A stretch of 64,000 bases of DNA from Pseudomonas sichuanensis (lineage in GTDB: Bacteria > Pseudomonadota > Gammaproteobacteria > Pseudomonadales > Pseudomonadaceae), in the NCBI RefSeq assembly GCF_003231305.1, contig NZ_QKVM01000021.1, positions 1 to 64,000 of the forward strand. Reading direction: 5' to 3'. Of this stretch, positions 47,227 to 56,419 are shown one piece after another. Position numbers and translations under genes: made by a program. A model generated the notes under the pieces. The model saw only the letters and a list, made by a program, of their open reading frames with translations. It was not told the DNA's origin and made no database searches. Each line of letters begins with the position of its first letter. Positions within the stretch are counted from its first letter, which is position 1.

Positions 47227-48552
47227 TCATTTGTCACCACACATGATCGGCATAGGCTCGGCACCAAATGCCAACGGCTCACGACGCCCGAAATACAGCG
47301 ACGTCAGCACCCCGACCGTGCCCATGATCAGACAAAAGCCGACACACACCCACGGGCTCCACGGCATCAGCGCAATCAACGCCAACGGTGTGGTACTGGC
47401 CCACAGGGCATAGGCGATGTTGTAGGTGAACGAAATCCCCGACACCCGGATCTGCGCCGGGAACAGCCCAACCATCACCGACGGCACCACCCCCACGACC
47501 CCACAGCACAGCCCGGCCAGCGCGTAGGCCAGCCAGGTCATGCCCCACTGCCCCACCAGGCTGGCGTACAACGCGCCGATCCCCAGCGGCAGCGCCAGGC
47601 TGTAGATCATCAACGCACGCCAGGCGCCGATGCGGTCGACCAGCAACCCAGCCAGCACGCAACCAATGTTGAGAAAGACGATGCCCACGCTGCTCAAGGC
47701 AAAGGTGTGCCCGGCCGTCATGCCGAAACGCTGCTGCATCACCGTCGGCGTGATGACCACCAGCACCACCACTGCCGAGGTCAGCACGCAGGTCAGCAAC
47801 GCCGCTGGAATCAGCGCCCGGCGATGCTCGCCAAGCACACTGCGCAGCGGGAAGGCCACCGGCTGCTCCCGCTGTTCGCGCAGGGCGAGAAACACCGGCG
47901 TCTCGCTCAGCCAGCGGCGCAGCCACACACCGATCACGCCGAACACACCGCCCAACAGGAACGGGTAGCGCCAGGCGTAATCGAGTATTTCCTGCGCTGT
48001 ATAAAGCTGCGCCAGCAGCGTCGCAGTCAGCGCGCCAAGCAGATAGCCAAAGGTCAGCCCCGCCTGCAGAAAGCCCAGCGCATAGCCCCGCCGCCCGGTC
48101 GGCGCATGCTCGGCGACGAAGGTCCAGGCACTGGGCACCTCGCCCCCCACCGCAGCCCCTTGCAGGATGCGCAGGGCCAACAGGATCAGCGGCGCGGCGT
48201 AGCCGATGTCGGCGTAGGTCGGCATCACGCCGATCAACAGGCACGGCAATGCCATCATCAGGATGCTCAGGCTGAACACCCGCTTGCGCCCCAGGTGGTC
48301 GGCGAAATGGGCCATGAGAATGCCGCCCAGAGGCCGCGCCAGGTACCCGGTGACGAAAATTCCGAAGCTTTGCAGCAACCGCAGCCACTCTGGCATCTCG
48401 GGCGGGAAAAACAGCTGGCTGAGGGTCAGCGCAAAAAACACGAAGATGATGAAATCGTAGATTTCCAGGGCGCCGCCCAGCGCCGCCAGGCCCAGGGTCC
48501 GGTGGTCGCCGCGGCTGAAGCCGGGCGCGCGGGCGTTATCGATGGCAGTCAT
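47227..48552 (-). CDS. MFS transporter, metabolite:H+ symporter type
   Basis: A 441-aa transporter with twelve predicted helices and the family signatures GHADHLGRKRVF-like AHFADHLGRKRVF in the loop after TM2 and VFVILRVLQG-like LALRILQGAAVGGEVPSAW in TM4. It belongs to the MHS group (ProP/ShiA/KgtP-like). Substrate unknown. I start at 48552 (MTAIDNARAPG). Between mqsRA and the receiver gene, all on the minus strand, but no functional link is apparent. Confidence 0.85.
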   Translation of the reverse strand: MTAIDNARAPGFSRGDHRTLGLAALGGALEIYDFIIFVFFALTLSQLFFPPEMPEWLRLLQSFGIFVTGYLARPLGGILMAHFADHLGRKRVFSLSILMMALPCLLIGVMPTYADIGYAAPLILLALRILQGAAVGGEVPSAWTFVAEHAPTGRRGYALGFLQAGLTFGYLLGALTATLLAQLYTAQEILDYAWRYPFLLGGVFGVIGVWLRRWLSETPVFLALREQREQPVAFPLRSVLGEHRRALIPAALLTCVLTSAVVVLVVITPTVMQQRFGMTAGHTFALSSVGIVFLNIGCVLAGLLVDRIGAWRALMIYSLALPLGIGALYASLVGQWGMTWLAYALAGLCCGVVGVVPSVMVGLFPAQIRVSGISFTYNIAYALWASTTPLALIALMPWSPWVCVGFCLIMGTVGVLTSLYFGRREPLAFGAEPMPIMCGDK

Positions 48553-48613
48553 GGCAGGTCCGCAGATCGGCAAAAGGCCAAGAGGATAGCAAATGCCGAT
48601 AACGCGGGCCGAG

Positions 48614-49099
48614 TCAGGAGCTGCGGCTGAAAGCGGTCTGGCCGAAATTCATGCGCTGCTTGCCATAGCCGGCTGCGCCGCAAAGGCTGGCCGGCAAGGG
48701 TACCTGCCCGACCACCACCGGCAGGTCGATGATCGCCATGAACGACCCCAATGCCTCGCAATCAGGCACCCTTGGCAGGCTGACGCTCACAGCCTGGCGT
48801 TCGCTCGGCGGCACGGCCGGCACCTTCAGCTGCTGCGAGTGATACAACAAGGCGTGCTGGATCTGCGCACTGACCCGGCAGAAGCGCGCCAGGTCGACGC
48901 CCGCATGGCTGGCCAGTTCGATGTTGCCGACCAACAGGTTGAACGGCAGCAGGGCACTGTGCACCAGACGCTGCAGATCGTCGAAGCTCTCCACCGGGGC
49001 GATGCGGTAATACCCCAGGCCATTGAGCAGCCGCTCCAGCTGCAGACGCTGGTCGGGGTGTTCGTCAGCGATGAGGATGCGCAGGGATTTGTTGGGCAT
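48614..49099 (-). CDS. degenerate receiver-domain protein (no phospho-acceptor Asp)
   Basis: A 161-aa protein with an N-terminal CheY-like fold of about 120 residues. The acidic pair is present (ILIADEHPD, Asp12-Glu13), but the acceptor position reads NLLVGNIELA with Asn59 instead of Asp, and the conserved Lys of the last loop is absent. A 35-residue tail follows. It is therefore unlikely to be phosphorylated in the classic way and probably acts as a pseudo-receiver. No kinase is adjacent. The ATG at 49099 is the start of the domain; the longer frame starts 21 codons upstream. Confidence 0.78.
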   Translation of the reverse strand: MPNKSLRILIADEHPDQRLQLERLLNGLGYYRIAPVESFDDLQRLVHSALLPFNLLVGNIELASHAGVDLARFCRVSAQIQHALLYHSQQLKVPAVPPSERQAVSVSLPRVPDCEALGSFMAIIDLPVVVGQVPLPASLCGAAGYGKQRMNFGQTAFSRSS

Positions 49100-49267
49100 C
49101 GTCCGGACCTGGGCGCAAGGTGATGAATGGGCTCCATGACCGTACTGCGCCAGAACAGGCAAACATCAGGCAGGCCGCCTGATCGGGTCTTTATTGATAT
49201 TTGTCGTGAAACAACTGGAAATCAAGTTGCCAGCACAGGAAATTTTCACCTGCCCTTGACGGCCTAT

Positions 49268-49786
49268 TCACGACTCCCACTGCCGCATGCGCAAGCGGCA
49301 ATGCTTCATGGCATTGACGATGTGCTTCTCCACCAGGCTGCGGGAAATGCCCAGGCGCTCGGCTATCTGCGGGTGCGACAGGCCTTCGAGCTTGCGCAAC
49401 AGGAAGCAGTCGCGGCACACCGCGCTCAACTCATCCAGGGCTTGCTGCATCAAGGCCAGGCGCTGGTCCTGCTGCATGCTTTGGGTCAGTGCCGGGCTGT
49501 GCCAACGCTCGTCGCTGTCGAGCACTTCCAGCGGCTCAGCCTGGCGCACCAACTGACGCCGGTGGCGATCGACCACCAGGTTCAGCGCGGTGCGATACAG
49601 GAACGCCCGCGGGTGCTCGATCTGCTCGCCCTCGGTACGCTCCAGCACCCGCAGGTAAGCGTCATGGGCCACATCCTCCGCCGCCTGGCGGTTGCCCAGG
49701 CGTGCAGAGAGAAAGCTCACCAATTCGCGATAGTAGTGTTCCACGACGGTACCTGGCCTTTCCCTGCGCAAACGCTGACATGGCAT
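49268..49786 (-). CDS. fpvI: ECF sigma factor FpvI-like
   Basis: A 172-aa iron-starvation ECF sigma factor. Region 2 is seen in HYYRELVSFLSARLGN and AYLRVLERTEGEQIEHPRAFLYRTALNLVVD; region 4 in LRKLEGLSHPQIAERLGISRSLVEKHIVNAM, the HTH that reads the -35. It would direct transcription of a ferripyoverdine receptor gene under FpvR-type anti-sigma control; neither is in the window. Start options are ATG 49786 and GTG 49747; the GTG has a better ribosome site and begins the conserved VEHYYREL. A Fur-like box lies just upstream, overlapping the longer frame. The name rests on the adjacent divergent pvdRT-opmQ genes. Confidence 0.82.
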   Translation of the reverse strand: MPCQRLRRERPGTVVEHYYRELVSFLSARLGNRQAAEDVAHDAYLRVLERTEGEQIEHPRAFLYRTALNLVVDRHRRQLVRQAEPLEVLDSDERWHSPALTQSMQQDQRLALMQQALDELSAVCRDCFLLRKLEGLSHPQIAERLGISRSLVEKHIVNAMKHCRLRMRQWES

Positions 49787-49822
49787 GGGCAGCGGGTAGG
49801 AGTGAAGTAAGCGAACGATCTT

Positions 49823-49841
49823 ACAAATTATAATTATTCTC
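49823..49841. promoter_or_regulatory. Fur-box-like site for fpvI
   Basis: The 19-base sequence ACAAATTATAATTATTCTC matches the Fur consensus (GATAAT GATAAT CATTATC) at 13 of 19 positions. It lies 37 bases upstream of the fpvI ATG, the position expected for repression by iron. Inference from sequence similarity. Confidence 0.6.
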
Positions 49842-49871
49842 AGCAACACGGATGCTGGCCTTTCGCCCGGT

Positions 49872-49895
49872 TAAATCGGCACGCTGCAGGTTCGT
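49872..49895 (+). promoter_or_regulatory. PvdS (iron-starvation) box before pvdRT-opmQ
   Basis: TAAAT (49872-49876), exactly 16 bases, then CGT (49893-49895). This is the PvdS sigma-factor promoter signature (TAAAT-N16-CGT). It lies 68 bases before the pvdR ATG and about 30 bases from the Fur-like box of fpvI. Confidence 0.88.
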
Positions 49896-49962
49896 TTAAC
49901 TGGGACCCCCGAGCGCGCCGTGCATGGCCGCGCCCGGCCACTCCCTTCGGCTGGAAGCCCGC

Positions 49963-51138
49963 ATGACACGCACAACCGCCCCCCGTCGCCGTCTGCTCGT
50001 TGCAGCCCTGGGCCTGCTTGGCCTGGGCAGCCTGCTGGCCTGGACCACCTTGCCTCTGGGCGGTGCGCCGGTCAGCACCGTGCCGGTGACCCGCGCCGAT
50101 ATAGAAAGCAGCGTCACCGCCCTCGGCACCCTTCAGCCGCGCCGCTATGTCGACGTCGGTGCCCAGGCGTCCGGGCAGATCCGCAAGCTGCATGTGGAGG
50201 CCGGCGATGAAGTCCGCGAAGGCCAGTTGCTGGTGGAAATCGACCCCTCCACGCAAAAGGCCAAGCTCGACGCTGGCCGCTACTCCATCGAAAACCTCAA
50301 GGCGCAACTCGCCGAGCAACGCGCCCAGTACCTGCTGGCCCAGCAGCAACACCAGCGTCAGCGCGACCTGGCCGCCGCAGGCGCCAGCCGCCAGGAAGAC
50401 CTGCAAACCGCCCAGGCCCAGCTGAAAGTGACCCAGGCCCGCATCGACATGTACCAGGCGCAGATCCTCCAGGCCCAGGCCAGCCTGCGCAGCGACGAGG
50501 CGGAGCTTGGCTACACGCGCATCTATGCCCCCATGAGCGGCACCGTGGTGGCCGTGGACGCCCGCGAAGGCCAGACCCTCAATGCCCAGCAACAGACCCC
50601 GCTGATCCTGCGCATCGCCAAACTGTCACCGATGACCGTCTGGGCCCAGGTCTCCGAAGCCGACATCGGCAAGGTCAAACCCGGCATGACCGCCTACTTC
50701 ACCACCCTTGCCGGTGGCAAACGCCGCTGGGCCAGCACCGTGCGCCAGATCCTGCCGATCCCACCCAAGCCGCTGGATCAAAGCGCCCAGGGCGGCGGCA
50801 GCCCTGCCAGCGCCACGGCCGGCACCACCGGCAGCAAGGTGGTGCAGTACACCGTACTGCTCGATGTAGACAACCCCGACGGCGCCCTGATGGCCGAGAT
50901 GACCACCCAGGTGTTCTTCGTCGCCGGCCAGGCCAGCCAGGTACTGAGCGCCCCGCTAGCCGCGCTGGAAGACACGCCGGACGACGGCCTGCGCCTGGCC
51001 CAGGTACTCAAGGCCAATGGCAAGGTCGAGGCGCGCCAGGTGCGCACCGGCCTGAGCGACCGCTTGCGCGTGCAGATCCTCGACGGCCTGCACGAAGGCG
51101 AACGCCTGGTGATCGGCTCGCCGACCAGCGGGGGTTGA
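49963..51138 (+). CDS. pvdR: pyoverdine efflux periplasmic adaptor PvdR
   Basis: A 391-aa membrane fusion protein of the MacA type. One N-terminal signal-anchor helix (about residues 12-32), lipoyl/barrel-sandwich region ([21 protein letters not shown]), a long coiled-coil hairpin (residues about 90-165, Gln- and Ala-rich, [17 protein letters not shown]), then beta-barrel ([17 protein letters not shown]). It bridges PvdT in the inner membrane and OpmQ in the outer membrane. I use ATG 49963 (GGAAG at six bases), which gives the known length, rather than 13 codons upstream. PvdS box upstream; pvdT follows after one base. Confidence 0.95.
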   Translation: MTRTTAPRRRLLVAALGLLGLGSLLAWTTLPLGGAPVSTVPVTRADIESSVTALGTLQPRRYVDVGAQASGQIRKLHVEAGDEVREGQLLVEIDPSTQKAKLDAGRYSIENLKAQLAEQRAQYLLAQQQHQRQRDLAAAGASRQEDLQTAQAQLKVTQARIDMYQAQILQAQASLRSDEAELGYTRIYAPMSGTVVAVDAREGQTLNAQQQTPLILRIAKLSPMTVWAQVSEADIGKVKPGMTAYFTTLAGGKRRWASTVRQILPIPPKPLDQSAQGGGSPASATAGTTGSKVVQYTVLLDVDNPDGALMAEMTTQVFFVAGQASQVLSAPLAALEDTPDDGLRLAQVLKANGKVEARQVRTGLSDRLRVQILDGLHEGERLVIGSPTSGG

Positions 51139-51139
51139 A

Positions 51140-53104
51140 ATGAGCACGCCCCTGATCGAATTGAGCGACATCTACAAGGCCTACGGCGGCATCGACTCAC
51201 CGAAAGTCGAGGTGCTGCGCGGCATCAGCCTGAGCATCCACCCCGGCGAGTTCGTCGCCATCGTCGGCGCTTCGGGCTCCGGCAAGTCGACCCTGATGAA
51301 CATCCTCGGCTGCCTCGACCGCCCGACCTCCGGCAGCTACCGCTTCGCCGGCCGCGACGTGGCCGAACTGGACAGCGACGAACTGGCCTGGCTGCGCCGC
51401 GAGGCGTTCGGCTTCGTGTTCCAGGGCTATCACCTGATCCCTTCGGGCTCGGCCCAGGAAAACGTCGAGATGCCGGCCATCTATTCCGGCACGCCGCCGG
51501 CCGAACGCCATGCGCGGGCCCATGCCCTGCTCGAACGCCTGGGCCTGGCCAGTCGCACCGGCAATCGCCCGCACCAGCTCTCTGGTGGGCAGCAACAACG
51601 CGTATCGATCGCCCGGGCGTTGATGAACGGCGGCCATATCATCCTCGCCGATGAACCTACCGGCGCCCTCGACAGCCACAGCGGCGCCGAGGTCATGGCC
51701 CTGCTCGACGAGCTGGCCAGCCAGGGCCACGTGATCATCCTGATCACCCACGACCGCGAAGTCGCCGCCCGCGCCCAACGGGTCATCGAGGTGCGCGACG
51801 GCCAGGTGGTCAGCGACTCGGCCGCCGAGCAAGCGGCCAGCGTACCCGCCCGCCACTTGCAGGCCGACGATCTGCGACAACGCCTGGACAGCGGTGCCAG
51901 CCATAAAGGTGCCTGGAAAGGCGAAATGCTCGAGTCGCTGCAAGCCGCCTGGCGGGTGATGTGGGTCAACCGTTTTCGCACCGCGCTCACCCTGCTCGGT
52001 ATCGTCATCGGCGTGGCCTCGGTGGTGGTCATGCTGGCGGTCGGCGAAGGCAGCAAACGCCAGGTGATGGCGCAGATGGCCGCCTTCGGCTCGAACATCC
52101 TCTACCTCAACGGCAAACGCGCGACCGAGCGCGAACCCGCAGGCATCGTTACCCTCGACGATGTGGCCGCCATCGCCGAGCTGCCCCAGGTGAAACACGT
52201 CATGCCGGTGATCGGCGACAAGCTGATGGTGCGCCAGGGCAACAACAGCCAGCAGTTCTATGTGGGCGGCAACAACACCTGGTTCCCCGAGATCTTCAAT
52301 TGGCCGGTGGTCGAAGGCAGCTTCTACAGCGAGGCCGACGAAGCCAGTGGCGCAGCCGTGGCGGTGATCGGCCAGAAGGTCCGCAACAAGATGTTCGGCG
52401 AGCAGAGCAACCCACTCGGCCAGTACCTGCTGATCGGCAACGTGCCGTTCCAGGTGATCGGCGTGCTGCAGGCCAAGGGCGCCAGCTCCGGCAGCGAGGA
52501 CAGCGACGAGCGCATCGTGGTGCCCTACTCCGCCGCCGCCATCCGCCTATTCGGCAGCGGCGACCCCGAATACATCGCCATCGCCGCCCAGGACTCCAGC
52601 CGGGTGCACCAGACCGAACAGGCGATCGAGCACCTGCTGCGTCAGCGCCACCAGGGCAAGCATGATTTCGAGCTGACCAACGACGCCGCGCTGATCCAGG
52701 CCGAGGCGCGCACCCAGAACAGCCTGTCGCTGATGCTCGGGGCAATCGCCGCGATATCCCTGCTGGTCGGCGGCATCGGCGTGATGAACATCATGCTCAT
52801 GACCGTGCGCGAACGCACCCGCGAGATTGGCATCCGCATGGCCACCGGTGCTCGCCAGCGCGACATCCTGCGCCAGTTCCTCACCGAGGCGGTGATGCTG
52901 TCGATGGTCGGCGGCGTCACCGGCATCCTCCTCGCCCTGGCCATCGGCGGCAGCCTGCTGCTGGCCGATATCGCCGTGGCCTTCGCCCTGCCCGCGATCA
53001 TCGGCGCCTTCGCCTGCGCCGTGGTCACCGGCGTGGTGTTCGGCTTCATGCCGGCCCGCAAGGCCGCCCGCCTAGACCCGGTCAAAGCCCTTACCAGCGA
53101 ATAA
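51140..53104 (+). CDS. pvdT: pyoverdine efflux ABC transporter PvdT (MacB family)
   Basis: A 654-aa fusion of ABC ATPase and FtsX-type permease. ATPase: Walker [10 protein letters not shown], signature LSGGQQQR, Walker [12 protein letters not shown] in the first 240 residues. Permease: TM1 near residue 280 ([20 protein letters not shown]), the large periplasmic MacB_PCD domain, then three C-terminal TM helices with [13 protein letters not shown] at the end. It exports newly made or recycled pyoverdine from the periplasm with PvdR and OpmQ. Confidence 0.96.
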   Translation: MSTPLIELSDIYKAYGGIDSPKVEVLRGISLSIHPGEFVAIVGASGSGKSTLMNILGCLDRPTSGSYRFAGRDVAELDSDELAWLRREAFGFVFQGYHLIPSGSAQENVEMPAIYSGTPPAERHARAHALLERLGLASRTGNRPHQLSGGQQQRVSIARALMNGGHIILADEPTGALDSHSGAEVMALLDELASQGHVIILITHDREVAARAQRVIEVRDGQVVSDSAAEQAASVPARHLQADDLRQRLDSGASHKGAWKGEMLESLQAAWRVMWVNRFRTALTLLGIVIGVASVVVMLAVGEGSKRQVMAQMAAFGSNILYLNGKRATEREPAGIVTLDDVAAIAELPQVKHVMPVIGDKLMVRQGNNSQQFYVGGNNTWFPEIFNWPVVEGSFYSEADEASGAAVAVIGQKVRNKMFGEQSNPLGQYLLIGNVPFQVIGVLQAKGASSGSEDSDERIVVPYSAAAIRLFGSGDPEYIAIAAQDSSRVHQTEQAIEHLLRQRHQGKHDFELTNDAALIQAEARTQNSLSLMLGAIAAISLLVGGIGVMNIMLMTVRERTREIGIRMATGARQRDILRQFLTEAVMLSMVGGVTGILLALAIGGSLLLADIAVAFALPAIIGAFACAVVTGVVFGFMPARKAARLDPVKALTSE

Positions 53105-53107
53105 TCC

Positions 53108-54529
53108 ATGACGATCCCCAGCCGCATCAGCCTGTTGACCCTGAGCCTGTTCCTGGCCGCCTGCAGCACCCCGCCGCCACCGGCGTCGGGCATCGACGCC
53201 CCACCCACCTGGCAAAGCGCCGCCGAAACGGCGCAACCCTGGCCGGACAGCCATTGGTGGCGCGCCTTCGCCAGCCCAGCGCTCGACCAGTTGATCGAAC
53301 GCGCACGGCAAAACAGCTACGACCTCGCCGCCGCCACCGCCCGGGTGCGCCAGGCCCAGGCCAGCGCAGTGATCGCCGGCGCCCCCTTGCTGCCGGAACT
53401 GCAGCTGGGCCTGGATGCCAGTCGCCAGCGCCTGCTGCGCGGTGACGGCAACGACCAGCTCGACGCCAGCAGCAGCGAACGCACCAGCACCTCGTTCAGT
53501 ACACGCCTGAGCGCCAGCTACGAGATCGACTTCTGGGGTGGCCTGCGCGCCGCCCGCGACAGCGCCCTGCGCAGCCTGGACGCCAGCCGCTTCGAGCGCC
53601 AGACCGTCGAACTGACCTTGGTCAGTGCCGTGGCCGACAGTTACCTGCAGGGCCTGGCCCTGGAGGAGCAATTGCGCATCGCCCGCCTCAACCTCGACAA
53701 CGCCCGCGACGTGCTCGGCCTGGTCGAGACCCGCGAACGCGCCGGCTCCGCCACCCGCCTGGAACTGGCCCAGCAGCGCAGCCTGGTGGCCGCCCAGGAG
53801 CGCCAGCTGCCGCTGCTCGAGCAGCGCCGCCAGGACAACCGCATCACCCTGGCCACCCTGCTGGGTGATCCGGTGCAGTCACTGCCTGCCGGCAACGAGG
53901 TGATCGGCGCGCTGCGCTGGCCGGTGATCGGCAGCGGTGTCCCCAGCGAACTGCTGAGCCGACGCCCCGACATCGCCGCTGCCGAAGCCCGCCTGGCCGC
54001 CGCCAGCGCCGACGTGCAGGTCGCCAGGGCCGCCATGCTGCCGCGTCTGGTGCTGGGCGCCGACCTTGGCAGTGGCTCCAGGACCTTTGCCAACATTTTC
54101 GACAGCCCCTACTACACCCTCACCGCCGGCCTTGCCGCGCCCATCTTCAACAATGGCCGCCTGCGCGCCCAGCGCGAGCTGGCCAGCGCCGAGCAGCAGG
54201 AGCTGCTGGAGGCATACCGCAGCAGCATCCTGGCCGGTTTTTCCGATGTCGAGAAAGCCCTCAACGCCATCAGTGGCGTGGAGCGCCAGCGCCAGTGGCA
54301 AGACCAGGAAGTGCAGCAGGCGCGCATCGCCTTCGACCTCGCCCAGCAGCGTTATGCCGCCGGTGCCGAGACCTTGCTGAGCGTGCTGGAAACCCAACGC
54401 ACCCTGTACCTGGCCCAGGATGAACAGGCGCAACTGTACCTGGCACGGCTACAGGGCAGCGTGGCGTTGTACAAGGCGTTGGGTGGGGGGTGGCAGGCGC
54501 CGCAGGCGTTGGCCGAGGCTCGGCCATGA
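53108..54529 (+). CDS. opmQ: outer-membrane efflux lipoprotein OpmQ
   Basis: A 473-aa TolC-like outer-membrane factor with a lipoprotein signal (lipobox LAAC). Internal duplication typical of the RND factor: QNSYDLAAATARVRQAQASA and LSRRPDIAAAEARLAAASADV, with the helical periplasmic barrel and outer-membrane strands (GADLGSGSRTF, GLAAPIFNNGRLRAQRELA). Completes the PvdR-PvdT-OpmQ trans-envelope pump. It follows pvdT after three bases. A REP pair begins directly past the stop. Confidence 0.95.
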   Translation: MTIPSRISLLTLSLFLAACSTPPPPASGIDAPPTWQSAAETAQPWPDSHWWRAFASPALDQLIERARQNSYDLAAATARVRQAQASAVIAGAPLLPELQLGLDASRQRLLRGDGNDQLDASSSERTSTSFSTRLSASYEIDFWGGLRAARDSALRSLDASRFERQTVELTLVSAVADSYLQGLALEEQLRIARLNLDNARDVLGLVETRERAGSATRLELAQQRSLVAAQERQLPLLEQRRQDNRITLATLLGDPVQSLPAGNEVIGALRWPVIGSGVPSELLSRRPDIAAAEARLAAASADVQVARAAMLPRLVLGADLGSGSRTFANIFDSPYYTLTAGLAAPIFNNGRLRAQRELASAEQQELLEAYRSSILAGFSDVEKALNAISGVERQRQWQDQEVQQARIAFDLAQQRYAAGAETLLSVLETQRTLYLAQDEQAQLYLARLQGSVALYKALGGGWQAPQALAEARP

Positions 54530-54542
54530 CCCGCCGCCCCTT

Positions 54543-54657
54543 GTAGGAGCGGCCTTGTGCCGCGAAAGGGCTGCGCAGCAGCCCCGGCGATTTGTGCGGT
54601 GACGCTGAAATCCGGGGGCCGCTGCGCGGCCCTTTCGCGGCACAAGGCCGCTCCTAC
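54543..54657. repeat. REP palindrome pair between opmQ and pvdP
   Basis: Two perfect 29-base arms (54543-54571 and 54629-54657) starting GTAGGAGCGGCCTTGTGCCG are separated by 57 bases, with a shared inner GGGCTGCGC/GCGCGGCCC pairing. It lies between the convergent ends of opmQ and pvdP. A near-identical pair occurs at 58949-59056. Confidence 0.9.
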
Positions 54658-54674
54658 GGGGGGCGTGCGAGCCC

Positions 54675-56297
54675 TCAGGTCGAGATGTTCTTCATCGACA
54701 GGTGCCGCGCATACCAGGGCCGTTGCGGCACCTTGCGCAGCAGCCCGTCGATCTTGTCGTCCTCACCGAAGGTAATGCGCAAGGCCAGTTTCATCACCTC
54801 CACGTCCATCTCGACCGATTTGCCCGGGCGCGTGCCCGGCTCGGTGCTGCAGCCATGGGTATCAGGCCCCAGCCACGGGTCATCGACCTCCACCCAGCGG
54901 CCAGGGGCGAACCAGGCCACGCCGTTGACCTGCTGGCGCCGAACCTGGCCAGGGTGATAACGCTCATGGGCGCGGAACCAGTCGTCGATGCGGTCGTCGA
55001 TCCAGCCATGGAAGGCCCAGAACACCGGGTTGACGTGGGACGAGAACGGGTCGCCGAGAAAATCGTTTTCACGCTCGAACCAGCGCGCGGCGAAGTCCGC
55101 AGGGTCACGGGCGAAGGGCACCGGCGCGCCGTTGATCGGGTCTCGCGGCACCGACGCCCAGCACATGTGCAACCAGTCGTGCAGGTTCATCTCGAGCTCG
55201 GAGCCGAAGGCCCCCAGTGACAGCTTCGACAGGTACTGCGGGTCCTGGTACTGCGACTCCCACACCTGGAAGTTGCTGCAGAACGTCTCACCCGCCTTGA
55301 TCGCCGCCACCCACTGGCCATAGGCCTCGTCCTCGGGCGCCTGCCAACTGGGCGGCACACGGTGGCCGTCGTGGTTGTCGTGGTAGCGGGCAAAGCCTGC
55401 GCGGTCGAACTCCACGCTCGGTTGCGGCAGCGGGAAGCGCTGCCAGGACGGCAGGTCCTGCAGGGTGCGGGCATGCATCAGCATGTGCCGATGCATGAAC
55501 AAGAAGTCGATGCCTGACCCATTGCGGTGCTTGCGCGGGCCACGGGCATCGCGCTCGCGGTCGCGCGGGCCGGGCTGCCAGCCCAGGCCACGCAGCGCGT
55601 TGTGCTTCTCCACGGGCAGCTTGTGCCACTGATCGCGGGTCGCGTGCCAGAGCTGGTGGAACAGCCGATGCTCGGCGCCGATCACCCAGTCCTGCATCTG
55701 CGCGGTGTAGGGCAGGCGCTCGCGCGCTTCGGGGAATGGGCGCTTGACCGCGACGAAGCGGCTGTCCTGCAACGGCAGCGTCAGCGGCCGGTCCAGGCGT
55801 TGAATGCGGCCGCTGAGGGTGCCCGGGCCGGCATTGGCAAAGGTACCCCACACCTCATCGAGGCTGGCCACGCACTCATAGCCCGGGCCGCCGTGCAGGC
55901 CGACCAACCGCCAGCGCACCTGGCCGCTGCTGGCCCCCACCAGGTCGCCAAGCACACGGTAGGCCGCCTCGCCGTCGCCACGCAGGCGTTCGCCGGTATC
56001 GACGAAGCCCCGCAGCCCGCGGCCCTTGGTAGCGACATCGAGGAACATCTCCACGCCTTCCCTGGGCAGGCCGTCAAGGCCGCCATCGGCGCCGCCAAAG
56101 CGGATATCCCAGACCCCACGCAGCAAGTCCGCCAGCACCTGCCCGGCGGCGTCGGCCAGCTCCACGCTGGCCTCGCCCGGCGTGACCACATCGTCCTGCG
56201 GGTCGTGGGTCAGCTCCTTGTGCGCGTAATAGGCCGCCGTGCCGGCAGCGCCCGCTACCGCCAGGCCTGCGATGAATCCTCGTCGAGAAATTGTCAT
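54675..56297 (-). CDS. pvdP: periplasmic tyrosinase PvdP, pyoverdine chromophore maturation
   Basis: A 540-aa copper tyrosinase exported by Tat: ISRRGFIAGLAVAGAAG is the twin-arginine signal. Copper-ligand histidines are in HRLFHQLWH and MHRHMLMHA (site A) and in NLHDWLHM and FWAFHGWIDD (site B). It oxidises ferribactin to form the dihydroxyquinoline chromophore of pyoverdine in the periplasm. It is convergent with the pvdRT-opmQ operon and shares a divergent PvdS-box region with the siderophore-interacting protein gene. Confidence 0.95.
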   Translation of the reverse strand: MTISRRGFIAGLAVAGAAGTAAYYAHKELTHDPQDDVVTPGEASVELADAAGQVLADLLRGVWDIRFGGADGGLDGLPREGVEMFLDVATKGRGLRGFVDTGERLRGDGEAAYRVLGDLVGASSGQVRWRLVGLHGGPGYECVASLDEVWGTFANAGPGTLSGRIQRLDRPLTLPLQDSRFVAVKRPFPEARERLPYTAQMQDWVIGAEHRLFHQLWHATRDQWHKLPVEKHNALRGLGWQPGPRDRERDARGPRKHRNGSGIDFLFMHRHMLMHARTLQDLPSWQRFPLPQPSVEFDRAGFARYHDNHDGHRVPPSWQAPEDEAYGQWVAAIKAGETFCSNFQVWESQYQDPQYLSKLSLGAFGSELEMNLHDWLHMCWASVPRDPINGAPVPFARDPADFAARWFERENDFLGDPFSSHVNPVFWAFHGWIDDRIDDWFRAHERYHPGQVRRQQVNGVAWFAPGRWVEVDDPWLGPDTHGCSTEPGTRPGKSVEMDVEVMKLALRITFGEDDKIDGLLRKVPQRPWYARHLSMKNIST

Positions 56298-56344
56298 TGC
56301 GCCTCAATCCGTCTCCGCGTGACGCGGCTTCTATCCAAGCTAGG

Positions 56345-56368
56345 ACGGATGTCGGCCGGGTAAATTTA
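56345..56368 (-). promoter_or_regulatory. PvdS box for pvdP
   Basis: On the minus strand TAAAT (56368-56364), 16 bases, CGT (56347-56345). Perfect PvdS consensus, 48 bases before the pvdP start. Its TAAAT overlaps the one of the opposing box in the shared palindrome TAAATTTA (56361-56368). Confidence 0.88.
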
Positions 56369-56385
56369 GCGGCCAAGGCGCTCGT
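56361..56385 (+). promoter_or_regulatory. PvdS box for the siderophore-interacting protein gene
   Basis: TAAAT (56361-56365), 17 bases, CGT (56383-56385). Consensus elements with one extra spacer base compared with the other three boxes; 35 bases before the ATG. It shares the TAAATTTA core with the minus-strand pvdP box. Confidence 0.68.
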
Positions 56386-56419
56386 CTGTTGAGTATCTCC
56401 CGTTGCCAGAGGTACCCCC

